Assembly (NCBI GenBank): GCA_019414545.1
Contig: DXLV01000023.1
Location: 1 to 29,507, forward strand
Length of the DNA: 29,507 bases
Direction: 5' to 3'
DNA from: Collinsella sp.
GTDB lineage: Bacteria > Actinomycetota > Coriobacteriia > Coriobacteriales > Coriobacteriaceae
The position numbers were made by a program, and so were the translations under genes. Positions 24,201-29,507 of the stretch are shown piece by piece. Each line of letters starts with the position of its first letter. Position 1 is the first letter of the stretch. Under the pieces are notes generated by a model that was given only the letters and a program-made list of their open reading frames with translations, was not told where the DNA came from and did not search any database.

Positions 24201-24854
24201 CTGGGCAGCGGCATGCGTATCGCCATGCGCGACCTGGAGATTCGCGGCGCCGGTTCGCTGATGGGCGCTGAGCAGCACGGCAACCTGTCGAGCGTGGGCT
24301 TTGACCTGTTTACGCAGATGTTGGGCCAGGCCGTGGCCGAGGCGCGCGGCGATGACGACGCCGGCGTGGAGGCGGCGAGCGTGGGCATTAACCTGCCGGC
24401 CGATTACTTCTTGTCCGAGGAGTACCTGCCGGCGGTGGACCAGCGCGTGCTCGTGTACCGCAAGCTCGCGGCGGCCGAGGACCTGGAGAGCATCGACGAG
24501 GTACAGGAAGAGACCGAGGCCGCGCACGGTGAGCTGCCGTTGGCGGGGCTCAACCTGTTCAACCGCGCGCGCATCCGCATTCGCGGCGAGCGCCTGGGGC
24601 TCGAGAGCGTCACGCTCAGCGGCGGACGCATCACTTTTTTGGGTGTCGACGTGCCCAAGAAGGTGGCCTTTGAGCTTAAGACCCGCTATGGCGCGGTGAG
24701 CTTCCCCAAGAGCCGCAAGCTGTCGGTGCCCTACAAGGCGGGCGCCGGTGCGGGCAGCGGCCTGGGTCGCGGTCTCGACGCCAACGACGGCACCGGCCCC
24801 GTGGCCGCGGCGCTCATGCTGCTGCAGCAGCTGGGCGTCAGCGATGACGACTAA
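21222..24854 (+). CDS. mfd: Transcription-repair coupling factor Mfd
   Basis: ATG at 21222 is set by GGAGG (21211-21215); upstream in-frame codons lie in the leader. The 1210-residue protein has the standard Mfd order: UvrB-like N-terminal module (about 1-340), RNA polymerase interaction domain with FKPGDYVVHATHGIALF (about 530-600), then a RecG-like translocase. Motif I is GDVGFGKTEVA with Lys689, motif II is DEEQRFG from Asp784, motif III is TLSATPIPRT, and motif VI is QLKGRVGRS. A C-terminal TRCF domain follows (about 1020-1150). Mfd releases stalled RNA polymerase and recruits UvrA. A Gly/Ala-rich tail (about 1165-1210) is slightly longer than usual. It is the last of the DNA repair genes here. 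Confidence 0.97.
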   Translation: MLIHRIAAQLYTAEALQTVEAGLDAGEDVTLAVSQSGRTLMAAAQFARRPRPTVYIVSGEDAADRAARSLAAYVGLAHVCRFPERKDYPWREQAPNDAVVAQRCEALGRIARGDNCIMVASARALLRCVPPVESRYWESTTFAVGEEIPFDEVPQRLVGMGYTNAGAADAPGLFRVHGDTVEVFPAQEKAPVRIEFFGDEIDRIRRMVSSTGQTIGNEDSIEIFPCRELALTDEAVHNMHVALYRASQDDSKLAALLEMVDARIVTPELDRFLPVMYGQTVSPLSHVSGKALVVLSEPRSLFDDCLRAYEDIEARAGEAGVDRLDGLYVRAQQLDFGSQQRLNYVSLIRAGGAVTAELKIEQPAIAGSDNRFMTRIQEVVGKRYACVFAIPDRGARESMELTFGDEGITFEESLTAAPENAGAIGDCVRVAAADSADRAVRQDAHAAIRERKADALNARSLEAGAAQAAAGATVPTISRGRVTFVDAALPQGVVVPDANLAVFSIVDLNARMDANRARSRRKVDITQITFPFKPGDYVVHATHGIALFSEIARQEVGGKERDYFLLEYADGDKLYVPLEQVDRITRYVGPDGDKPRLTRLNTADWTRATNKARRNAKKLAFDLVDLYTRRSSITGIACPPDTPEQIEMEQSFPYDETRDQLEAIADIKADMEAPKPMDRLLCGDVGFGKTEVALRAAFKCVDSGRQVMVLCPTTILAQQHYETFFERFAPFGLEVEVLSRFRTPAQQKRALKAFAEGTIDVLIGTHRLLSADVNPKNLGLVIIDEEQRFGVQHKEQLKNLREQIDVLTLSATPIPRTMQMATSGVRDMSLITTPPTGRRPVIVHVGEYDPDVVSAAIRLEVGRGGQVYYVSNRVKTIDDAVARVHEAAPEARVGVAHGKMSPREVEDVMIEFATKKIDVLIATTIVESGIDNATANTLIIEDSQRLGLAQLYQLKGRVGRSATQAYAYFMFPGELPLTEEATARLTALSEFQDLGSGMRIAMRDLEIRGAGSLMGAEQHGNLSSVGFDLFTQMLGQAVAEARGDDDAGVEAASVGINLPADYFLSEEYLPAVDQRVLVYRKLAAAEDLESIDEVQEETEAAHGELPLAGLNLFNRARIRIRGERLGLESVTLSGGRITFLGVDVPKKVAFELKTRYGAVSFPKSRKLSVPYKAGAGAGSGLGRGLDANDGTGPVAAALMLLQQLGVSDDD

Positions 24855-24890
24855 TGGGTCGACGCTGCAAACGCCCCATTTGGGCAATCT
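24855..24890. repeat. Short repeat downstream of mfd (shared with window end)
   Basis: TCGACGCTGCAAAC at 24859-24872 recurs exactly at 29487-29500. Both copies lie right behind a stop codon or its hairpin. Nearby ATGGG/CCCAT and GCCC/GGGC pairs suggest a small stem-loop. Confidence 0.4.
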
Positions 24891-24910
24891 GACCCCATCG
24901 AAAGGAAAGC

Positions 24911-25774
24911 ATGTTCGGATATATCTATAAGAAAGATGTCGCCATTATCGCGGTTGTCCTGTGCCTTTGTCTGGGCGTGGGCAGTTTCTTCGATTATCAG
25001 ATCTCGAGCGCGCTGTTCAACATCGGCAGCATATACGGCCGCTTTATCGAGGCCGCCGGCGAGCTGCCGTTTGAGCTGACGGCGAGCGTCGCGGGCGTTA
25101 TGCTCGTGCGCGCGGTGCGTCCCGACTCCAGGGGGAGCAAATGGCTCGCCGTGCTCGGCATCCTCGTCAACGTTGGCCTGGCCGGCTACGAGATCGTCTC
25201 GTCCCTGAAGGTTGGCGACAAACTCATCGCTGTCCAGTTGGTGCTGACGTTTGTGCTGGTCATCGCTGTCAACCTTGTCGTCTATCGCCTCACGCGCGAC
25301 ACCGACTCCGACGAGCTCGCGCGCTGGGCGCTGATGGTGCTTGCCGTGTGGGTCGCTCAGGCCATCATCCTCAACGTGGTTGTCAAGCCGCTGTGGTCGC
25401 GCCCGCGCATGCGCGTGATCGAGGTCACGCCGGGGCTCAATTTTCAGCCGTGGTGGGTGATTGGCAACCCCGACAAGTGGAGCTATATTGCGGCCGGCGT
25501 GATCAAGGACGGCTTCGAGTCGTTTGCGAGCGGACATACGGCGCACGCGGCGATCGGCCTTATGCTCGCCGGGCTTCCCGCGGCGGCCTTTAAGGAAAGG
25601 CCGTCGCGCCGCCGCGTGGTCTTTTGGGCTGCCGCTGTGGTTGCGGCGCTCGTCGCTTTTGGCCGCATCGTGATCGGAGCGCACTTTTTGAGTGACGTGA
25701 GCTGCGGCTTTGCCCTGGTGCTGGCACTTGAGTGTCTTGCCGCGCGCATTGCCTATCCCAACGGCGTACAATAG
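24911..25774 (+). CDS. PAP2-family membrane phosphatase
   Basis: The 287-residue protein has about six to seven hydrophobic segments and the three acid-phosphatase motifs: Lys159-x4-Arg164-Pro165 in VKPLWSRPR, Ser-Gly-His209 in FASGHTAHA, and Arg-x5-His258-x3-Asp in GRIVIGAHFLSDV. These are the active site of PAP2 lipid phosphatases, which dephosphorylate undecaprenyl diphosphate, phosphatidate or similar lipids at the membrane. The start has GAAAGGAAAG upstream. Long first membrane segments and a loop carrying FQPWWVIGNPDKW between motifs 1 and 2 are unlike the shortest PAP2 enzymes. The precise lipid cannot be inferred. Confidence 0.88.
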   Translation: MFGYIYKKDVAIIAVVLCLCLGVGSFFDYQISSALFNIGSIYGRFIEAAGELPFELTASVAGVMLVRAVRPDSRGSKWLAVLGILVNVGLAGYEIVSSLKVGDKLIAVQLVLTFVLVIAVNLVVYRLTRDTDSDELARWALMVLAVWVAQAIILNVVVKPLWSRPRMRVIEVTPGLNFQPWWVIGNPDKWSYIAAGVIKDGFESFASGHTAHAAIGLMLAGLPAAAFKERPSRRRVVFWAAAVVAALVAFGRIVIGAHFLSDVSCGFALVLALECLAARIAYPNGVQ

Positions 25775-25819
25775 CCCCGTTTGAATCATCTGGCCGATAC
25801 TCGGTAAGAGAGGATTGCC

Positions 25820-26845
25820 ATGCTCGCGTTTAACAACGACTATTCCCACGGCGCCCATCCGGCGGTGCTGCAGGCGCTCGTCGACACCAACATGGAGCCG
25901 CAGCCCGGCTACGGCACCGATGCGCACACCGAGCGTGCCAAGCACCTTATTCGCGAGGCCTGTCAGGCCCCCGATGCCGACGTGTTTTTTCTGGTGGGCG
26001 GCACGCAGGCCAACGCGACGGTGATCGACATGCTGCTTGCGCCCTACGAGGGCGTCGTTGCTGCTGAGACCGGTCACGTCGCCTGCCACGAGGCGGGCGC
26101 CATCGAGTTTGGCGGCCACAAGGTGCTCACCATCCCCGGCTACGAGGGCAAGATGCACGCCGAGGATCTCGAAAACTATATCCAGGTGTTCTACGAAAAC
26201 GAGAGCTACGAGCACACGGTGTTCCCGGGCGCCGTGTACGTGAGCCTGTCGACTGAGTACGGCACGCTGTACTCCAAGGCCGAGCTCGCGGCGATTCACG
26301 CGGTGTGCCAGAAGCGCGAGATTCCGCTGTTTGTGGATGGCGCCCGACTGGCCTATGCGCTGGCAGCCGACGAGTGCGACCTCACTCTGCCCGAGATGGC
26401 ACAGCTGTGCGACGTGTTCTACATCGGCGGCACCAAGTGCGGCGCTCTGTGCGGCGAGGCCGTGGTGTTTTGCGGCATGCACGCTCCGGCGCATCCCATT
26501 TCGCGCATTAAGCAGCACGGTGCGTTGCTGGCCAAGGGCCGCCTGACGGGCGTGCAGTTTGAGGCGCTCTTTACCGATGGCCTGTATTTTGAGATTGGTC
26601 GCCAGGCGATCGAAACCGCGCAGGCGCTTCGTCGCGTGCTGCACGAGCGCGGCTACCAGTTCTTCTTGGAGACGCCCACAAACCAGCAGTTTGTGATTCT
26701 GCCCAACGAGGACATGGCGCGCATTCGCGAGCATGCCGCGATCGAGTATTGGGAAAAGTACGACGAGACCCACACCGTGGTGCGCTTTTGCACCAGCTGG
26801 GCCACGACGCAGGAGGACATCGACGCGCTGGCGGCTGTCCTGTAG
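25820..26845 (+). CDS. Threonine-aldolase-family PLP enzyme
   Basis: The 341-residue protein is a fold-type I PLP enzyme of the beta-eliminating lyase/threonine aldolase family. Visible motifs: NDYSHGAHP near the N-terminus (substrate loop), GGTQANATV (about 59-67, phosphate binding), HVACHEAGAIEF (about 89-100, His stacking on PLP), VDGARLAYAL (Asp binding the pyridine N), and IGGTKCGAL with Lys206 as the Schiff-base lysine. The likely reaction is L-threonine to glycine and acetaldehyde, possibly also allo-threonine or phenylserine. Length is normal (about 340). GAGAGG lies upstream of the start. A terminator hairpin begins 18 bp after the stop. Confidence 0.88.
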   Translation: MLAFNNDYSHGAHPAVLQALVDTNMEPQPGYGTDAHTERAKHLIREACQAPDADVFFLVGGTQANATVIDMLLAPYEGVVAAETGHVACHEAGAIEFGGHKVLTIPGYEGKMHAEDLENYIQVFYENESYEHTVFPGAVYVSLSTEYGTLYSKAELAAIHAVCQKREIPLFVDGARLAYALAADECDLTLPEMAQLCDVFYIGGTKCGALCGEAVVFCGMHAPAHPISRIKQHGALLAKGRLTGVQFEALFTDGLYFEIGRQAIETAQALRRVLHERGYQFFLETPTNQQFVILPNEDMARIREHAAIEYWEKYDETHTVVRFCTSWATTQEDIDALAAVL

Positions 26846-26850
26846 CTTGA

Positions 26851-26906
26851 TGTAATGACGAGGGGCCGCCCTACGCCTGGGTTTGGCGCAGGGCGGCCTT
26901 TGCTTT
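26851..26906 (+). terminator. Long hairpin with U-rich tail between aldolase and acetyltransferase
   Basis: GGCCGCCCT (26864-26872) pairs perfectly with AGGGCGGCC (26890-26898), with inner pairs 26874-26877 and 26885-26888, then TTTGCTTTT. TGTAAT (26851-26856) just upstream resembles a -10. The acetyltransferase ribosome site starts at 26911, so this may be either the aldolase terminator or a leader. Confidence 0.65.
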
Positions 26907-26923
26907 TGTGGGGGAGGGGCTGT

Positions 26924-27514
26924 ATGCCCGAGATGTCCGAGCCGACAATTCGCCTGGCGACGCCCGATGATGCACCGGAATTGCTTGCCATCTATGAGCC
27001 GTATGTGCTTAAGACGGCGATTACCTGTGAATACGAGGTGCCGAGCGTCGAGGAATTTGCCGGGCGCATCGAGCGTACGCTCGAGCGCTATCCGTATTTG
27101 GTGATGGAGCTCGACGGGCGTCCGGTGGGCTATGCCTATGTGAGCGCGCTCAACAGCCGCGAGGCGTACGACTGGTCGGTCGAGACGTCGATCTACCTGG
27201 CACGCGATGTGCGCCACGGCGGGCTGGGCCGCAGGCTGCACGACGCGCTCAAGCAATGCTTGGTCGCGATGGGCATCACCAGCATGTGCGCGCTCATCGC
27301 CGTGCCGCACGATAAGGACGACGAGTACCTGACGCACAACAGCCAGGATTTCCATGACCACATGGGATACCGCCTGGTGGGCGCCTTCGACCGCTGCGCG
27401 CAAAAGTTCGGCCGCTGGTACGACATGTGTTGGATGGAGTTGGTCCTGGCCGCGCGCACGCCCAACCAACCCAAACCAACCTGGTTCCCCGATCTCCCCA
27501 AACCTACCATTTAG
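26924..27514 (+). CDS. GNAT N-acetyltransferase (phosphinothricin acetyltransferase-like)
   Basis: ATG at 26924 follows GGGGAGGGG with 4-nt spacing. The 196-residue protein has GNAT features: IRLATPDDAPELLAIYEPYV at the start (as in PAT-type enzymes), YAYVSAL strand, ETSIYLARDVRHGGLGRRL with the acetyl-CoA P-loop (about 85-105), and MGYRLVGAFDRCAQKFGRWYD near the end. It would acetylate a small amine or amino acid analogue; the substrate is unknown. After WMELVLAA the last 18 or so residues are Pro/Lys/Thr-rich (PNQPKPTWFPDLPKPTI) and are encoded by DNA with short inverted repeats, which suggests a repeat element replaced the original 3' end. It converges on the GntR gene with 21 bp between. 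Confidence 0.85.
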   Translation: MPEMSEPTIRLATPDDAPELLAIYEPYVLKTAITCEYEVPSVEEFAGRIERTLERYPYLVMELDGRPVGYAYVSALNSREAYDWSVETSIYLARDVRHGGLGRRLHDALKQCLVAMGITSMCALIAVPHDKDDEYLTHNSQDFHDHMGYRLVGAFDRCAQKFGRWYDMCWMELVLAARTPNQPKPTWFPDLPKPTI

Positions 27515-27537
27515 GGACAGGTTTATTTTGGCAGGTT
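27474..27537. repeat. Repeat-like DNA at the 3' end of the acetyltransferase gene
   Basis: Nested dyads: 27474-27478 with 27482-27486 (AACCA/TGGTT), 27500-27505 with 27519-27524 (AAACCT/AGGTTT), and 27501-27505 with 27533-27537. It includes GGGACAG, as do the palindrome arms at 197-290, but the rest of the similarity is weak. Confidence 0.4.
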
Positions 27538-28258
27538 AGCCGATGGGCTCGGTGTATTTGGCGCGGTCGGTACGTTGGATGCGCTTGGAGACATGGAGCG
27601 GGCGACCGTCGGCGTCGTAGACGTAGTCGGTGATCAGGATCAGCGCCTGCCCGCGCTTAACGTTGAGCAAAAACGCCTCGTTTTGCGAGGCATAGCACAC
27701 CTCAAAGGTCTTATGCCCCTGCGCCGGCGCACGATGGAACTCCTGGCGCAGCGTGGCGTAGAGCGAACCGTTGATATCGCGATCGATGAGCGATCCAAAG
27801 CTTGGCGGCAAATAGGTAGTCTCCAGGCACAGTGGCGCATCGTCCAGGTAACGCAGGCGGACAAGTTTGACAAGCTTGCTGCCCACGCTAGCGTCAAAGA
27901 ACTTGGCCACGCTGCCCATTGCTTTGGCAAAGCCCGAGTCCACCGTGCGCGTGGTGGGCTTCATACCCTGGCCTTCGACCTGCTTGGTATAGCTCGAAAA
28001 CACCAGGTTGTTCTCGTGGAGCGCCGGCGTGTCAGCCACAAAGGCGCCGCGTCCGCGCTCGGTGCGAACCAGACCCTCGTCAACAAGCACCTTAAGCGCG
28101 TGACGCACAGTGCTGCGCGACAGGCCCGATTCGCCCATGAGCTCCATCTCGGACGGCAGCTTGTCTCCGCACGCGTAGATGCCGGCGGCGATGCGGTCAC
28201 GCAGCGTACCCGCCAGACGCTCGTATTGGGCCAAGTTCTTTTTCGACGAAGTGCTCAT
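27536..28258 (-). CDS. GntR-family regulator with UTRA domain (HutC/FrlR-like)
   Basis: The 240-residue protein has an N-terminal winged helix (about 10-78; KLPSEMELMGESGLSRSTVRHALKVLVDEGLV, cited only as landmarks, is the GntR recognition region) and a C-terminal UTRA effector domain (about 92-235; LVKLVRLRYLDDAPLCLETTYL and FEVCYASQNEAFLL). UTRA regulators usually bind a sugar phosphate or amino sugar and release DNA. It is divergent from a SIS-domain enzyme over a 205-bp region with three operator-like repeats, one of which lies 11 bp in front of this gene's start, so autorepression is likely. It may correspond to FrlR-type control of a fructosamine pathway. Confidence 0.92.
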   Translation of the reverse strand: MSTSSKKNLAQYERLAGTLRDRIAAGIYACGDKLPSEMELMGESGLSRSTVRHALKVLVDEGLVRTERGRGAFVADTPALHENNLVFSSYTKQVEGQGMKPTTRTVDSGFAKAMGSVAKFFDASVGSKLVKLVRLRYLDDAPLCLETTYLPPSFGSLIDRDINGSLYATLRQEFHRAPAQGHKTFEVCYASQNEAFLLNVKRGQALILITDYVYDADGRPLHVSKRIQRTDRAKYTEPIG

Positions 28259-28268
28259 GCGAACAACC

Positions 28269-28285
28269 TGTATCTAACCTGTATG
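28269..28285 (+). promoter_or_regulatory. Operator-like direct repeat 1
   Basis: TGTAT-N6-TGTATG (28269-28285). It shares 15 of 17 bases with repeat 3 at 28408-28424 and lies 11 bp upstream of the GntR start codon. Confidence 0.6.
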
Positions 28286-28301
28286 CTTACTGAACCAAGC
28301 A

Positions 28302-28318
28302 TGTATCCAACATGACAA
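28302..28318 (+). promoter_or_regulatory. Operator-like direct repeat 2 (partial)
   Basis: TGTATCCAACATGACAA matches repeat 1 at 11 of 17 positions: the first half-site and the AAC core are kept, the second half-site is degenerate. Confidence 0.4.
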
Positions 28319-28378
28319 CAAAACCGCTGATAATGGATTGCCGATAACTTTACCAGCAAAATATCTAAGACAAATATA

Positions 28379-28424
28379 GCATACAACTAGTCGACATAAC
28401 CAAAACATGTATGTAACTTGTATG
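28379..28424 (+). promoter_or_regulatory. Operator-like repeat 3 and inverted half-site, overlapping the SIS-gene promoter
   Basis: TGTATGTAACTTGTATG at 28408-28424 is the second full repeat. An inverted half-site GCATACAA (28379-28386) lies 22 bp before it. TCGACA (28391-28396) is five of six to TTGACA; with 17-nt spacing the -10 (TAACTT) would fall inside repeat 3, so bound repressor would block it. Confidence 0.5.
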
Positions 28425-28463
28425 CCATCAAGAGCATCAAACGAGAAGAAAGGCTGATGCACG

Positions 28464-29456
28464 ATGACTACTCAGGAACAGGTTAAGGATGTCGTCTCCC
28501 AGGTTTTGGCTGACAAGGCAGACAAGGGCGGCATCAGGCGCGTCGTGTGGATTGGCGCCGGCGGATCCAACGGCGGCAACTATCCTGCTCAGTACTTTAT
28601 GGAGCACGAGGCCACGCAGGTCGTGAGCTCCAGCTATACCAGCAACGAGTTCGTGCACGCAACCCCTGCCTACGTCAACGAGAACACCCTGGCCGTCGTC
28701 GTGTCCATGCGCGGCACCAAGGAGACCATCGTCGCCGCTCAGGTCGCCAAGGATCACGGCGCCAGCACCATCGCCATCTATGTTGACGAGTCCGGCCTCA
28801 CCGAGGTCTGCGACTACAAGATCCAGTACGACAGCTTGGCCGTTGACGAGTCTTGCATGGGCCGCACCAACTCCGCCGTCGTGACCATGATCGCCATGGA
28901 GCTCACGCAGCAGACCGAGGGCTATGCCGAGTACGAGACCGCTATGGCCGCGTTCGACTTGGTCGACCCCATCTATCGCAAGGCCGTCGAGTACACCCGT
29001 CCGCTCGCTGCTAAGTGGGCCGAGCAGAACGCCGACAAGCCCTGCATCAACGTCATGGCCCAGGGCCCGCTCTTTGGTGCCGCCTACGTCTTTAGCATCT
29101 GCAACGTGCAGGAGATGCTGCAGATCGACTCCTGCACCATCAACACCTGCGACTTCTTCCACGGCCCCTTCGAGATTCTGGACAAGCGCACCTCGCTGTT
29201 CCAGCTCATCAGCGTCGGCCGCAGCCGCTGCAATGACGAGCGCGGCATCCGCTTCGTCAACCAGTACGGTGGCGAGCGCGTCTATCAGCTCGACGCCAAG
29301 GAGCTCGGCCTCAACGACATCAAGGACAGCGTGAGCGAGTACTTCAACCACCTGATCTTTGCCCCGATTCTCAACAACGTGTACATGCGCGCTCTCTCTG
29401 CCGTTACCCACAAGGACTACATGACGCGCCGCTACATGTGGAAGCTTGAGTATTAG
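28464..29456 (+). CDS. SIS-domain sugar-phosphate enzyme (FrlB-like deglycase)
   Basis: The 330-residue protein has two SIS (sugar isomerase) subdomains without an amidotransferase domain. Landmarks: VVWIGAGGSNGGNYPAQYF near residue 27-45, SSYTSNEF (about 56-63), VVSMRGTKETI (about 78-88, the phosphate-binding Ser loop), GPLFGAAYVFSICNVQEML in the second subdomain, FFHGPFEIL, and a C-terminus ending RRYMWKLEY. These fit the FrlB/GlmS-isomerase-like group that removes an amino acid from fructosamine 6-phosphates. ATG at 28464 has AGAAAGG 11 nt upstream. Collinsella intestinalis is reported to use epsilon-fructoselysine, which would fit, but the kinase and transporter needed are not in the window, so the substrate is an inference. 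Codons are more biased to C-ending than neighbours, suggesting high expression. Confidence 0.82.
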   Translation: MTTQEQVKDVVSQVLADKADKGGIRRVVWIGAGGSNGGNYPAQYFMEHEATQVVSSSYTSNEFVHATPAYVNENTLAVVVSMRGTKETIVAAQVAKDHGASTIAIYVDESGLTEVCDYKIQYDSLAVDESCMGRTNSAVVTMIAMELTQQTEGYAEYETAMAAFDLVDPIYRKAVEYTRPLAAKWAEQNADKPCINVMAQGPLFGAAYVFSICNVQEMLQIDSCTINTCDFFHGPFEILDKRTSLFQLISVGRSRCNDERGIRFVNQYGGERVYQLDAKELGLNDIKDSVSEYFNHLIFAPILNNVYMRALSAVTHKDYMTRRYMWKLEY

Positions 29457-29483
29457 TTACGGCGTTTTACCAAACGCCGTAAC
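29456..29483 (+). terminator. Perfect hairpin behind the SIS gene
   Basis: A 12-bp perfect stem (29456-29467 with 29472-29483) with a TACC loop starts at the last base of the stop codon. No T-run follows, so it may stabilise the mRNA or allow read-through into further genes beyond the window. Confidence 0.55.
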
Positions 29484-29486
29484 TGC

Positions 29487-29500
29487 TCGACGCTGCAAAC
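29487..29500. repeat. Second copy of 14-bp repeat
   Basis: TCGACGCTGCAAAC, identical to 24859-24872, lies 3 bp after the hairpin at the window end; the element is cut by the window border. Confidence 0.4.
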
Positions 29501-29507
29501 CCGCCAG

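Noticed and set aside
22731..24887. Minus-strand open frame (718 codons) opposite mfd
   Set aside because: Shadow of mfd; no motif in the translation and no ribosome site.
24851..27469. Long minus-strand open frame (872 codons) opposite the PAP2, aldolase and GNAT genes
   Set aside because: It is antisense to three well-supported genes, has low-complexity His/Arg/Val-rich translation with no domain, and is explained by GC-biased third codon positions.

Overview
The window is a GC-rich, densely coded chromosomal segment with 20 protein genes and one tRNA. High GC, actinobacterial-style codon use, a rubrerythrin, and two LytS/LytTR two-component pairs fit an anaerobic gut member of the Coriobacteriia, most likely Collinsella or a close relative. 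The genus is an inference from general appearance, not from a marker gene. No integrase, insertion sequence, CRISPR array or phage module is visible.

Layout. (1) 1-300: the terminator of a gene outside the window, then two tandem perfect palindromes behind a minus-strand, membrane-anchored C39-like cysteine peptidase (301-1335). (2) 1336-4557: a hairpin-rich leader, an APC amino-acid permease and a metal-dependent amidohydrolase, a likely uptake-and-hydrolysis pair. (3) 4676-12720: two paralogous histidine kinase/LytTR regulator pairs bracket a zinc-dependent phospholipase C-like protein, a UMF1-type MFS transporter and a family 2 glycosyltransferase; the glycosyltransferase is translationally coupled to the second kinase. 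(4) 12818-13632: a YfcE/MJ0936-type phosphodiesterase and tRNA-Asp(GTC). (5) 13991-16041: an Fe-S type Rrf2 regulator, a MutY-like glycosylase without an Fe-S cluster, and rubrerythrin, which together look like an oxidative-stress unit. (6) 16042-24854: a long palindrome, a small membrane protein, RmuC, an ABC exporter half-transporter, endonuclease III and Mfd, so DNA repair genes are concentrated here. (7) 24911-27514: a PAP2 phosphatase, a threonine-aldolase-family PLP enzyme and a GNAT acetyltransferase whose last residues are encoded by repeat-like DNA. (8) 27536-29483: a GntR/UTRA repressor divergent from a SIS-domain sugar-phosphate enzyme resembling FrlB, with three related operator-like repeats between them.

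The observations most worth following up are: the repeated 17-bp direct-repeat operator in the GntR/SIS intergenic region; the twin LytS/LytTR systems with a 2-TM plus GAF-like sensor; the MutY-like protein that lacks both the Fe-S cysteines and the catalytic Asp; the tandem palindromes at 121-290; and a recurring leader layout (-10-like box, hairpin with U-run, then Shine-Dalgarno) in front of several unrelated genes. All functional statements come from reading motifs by eye; no database search was run.
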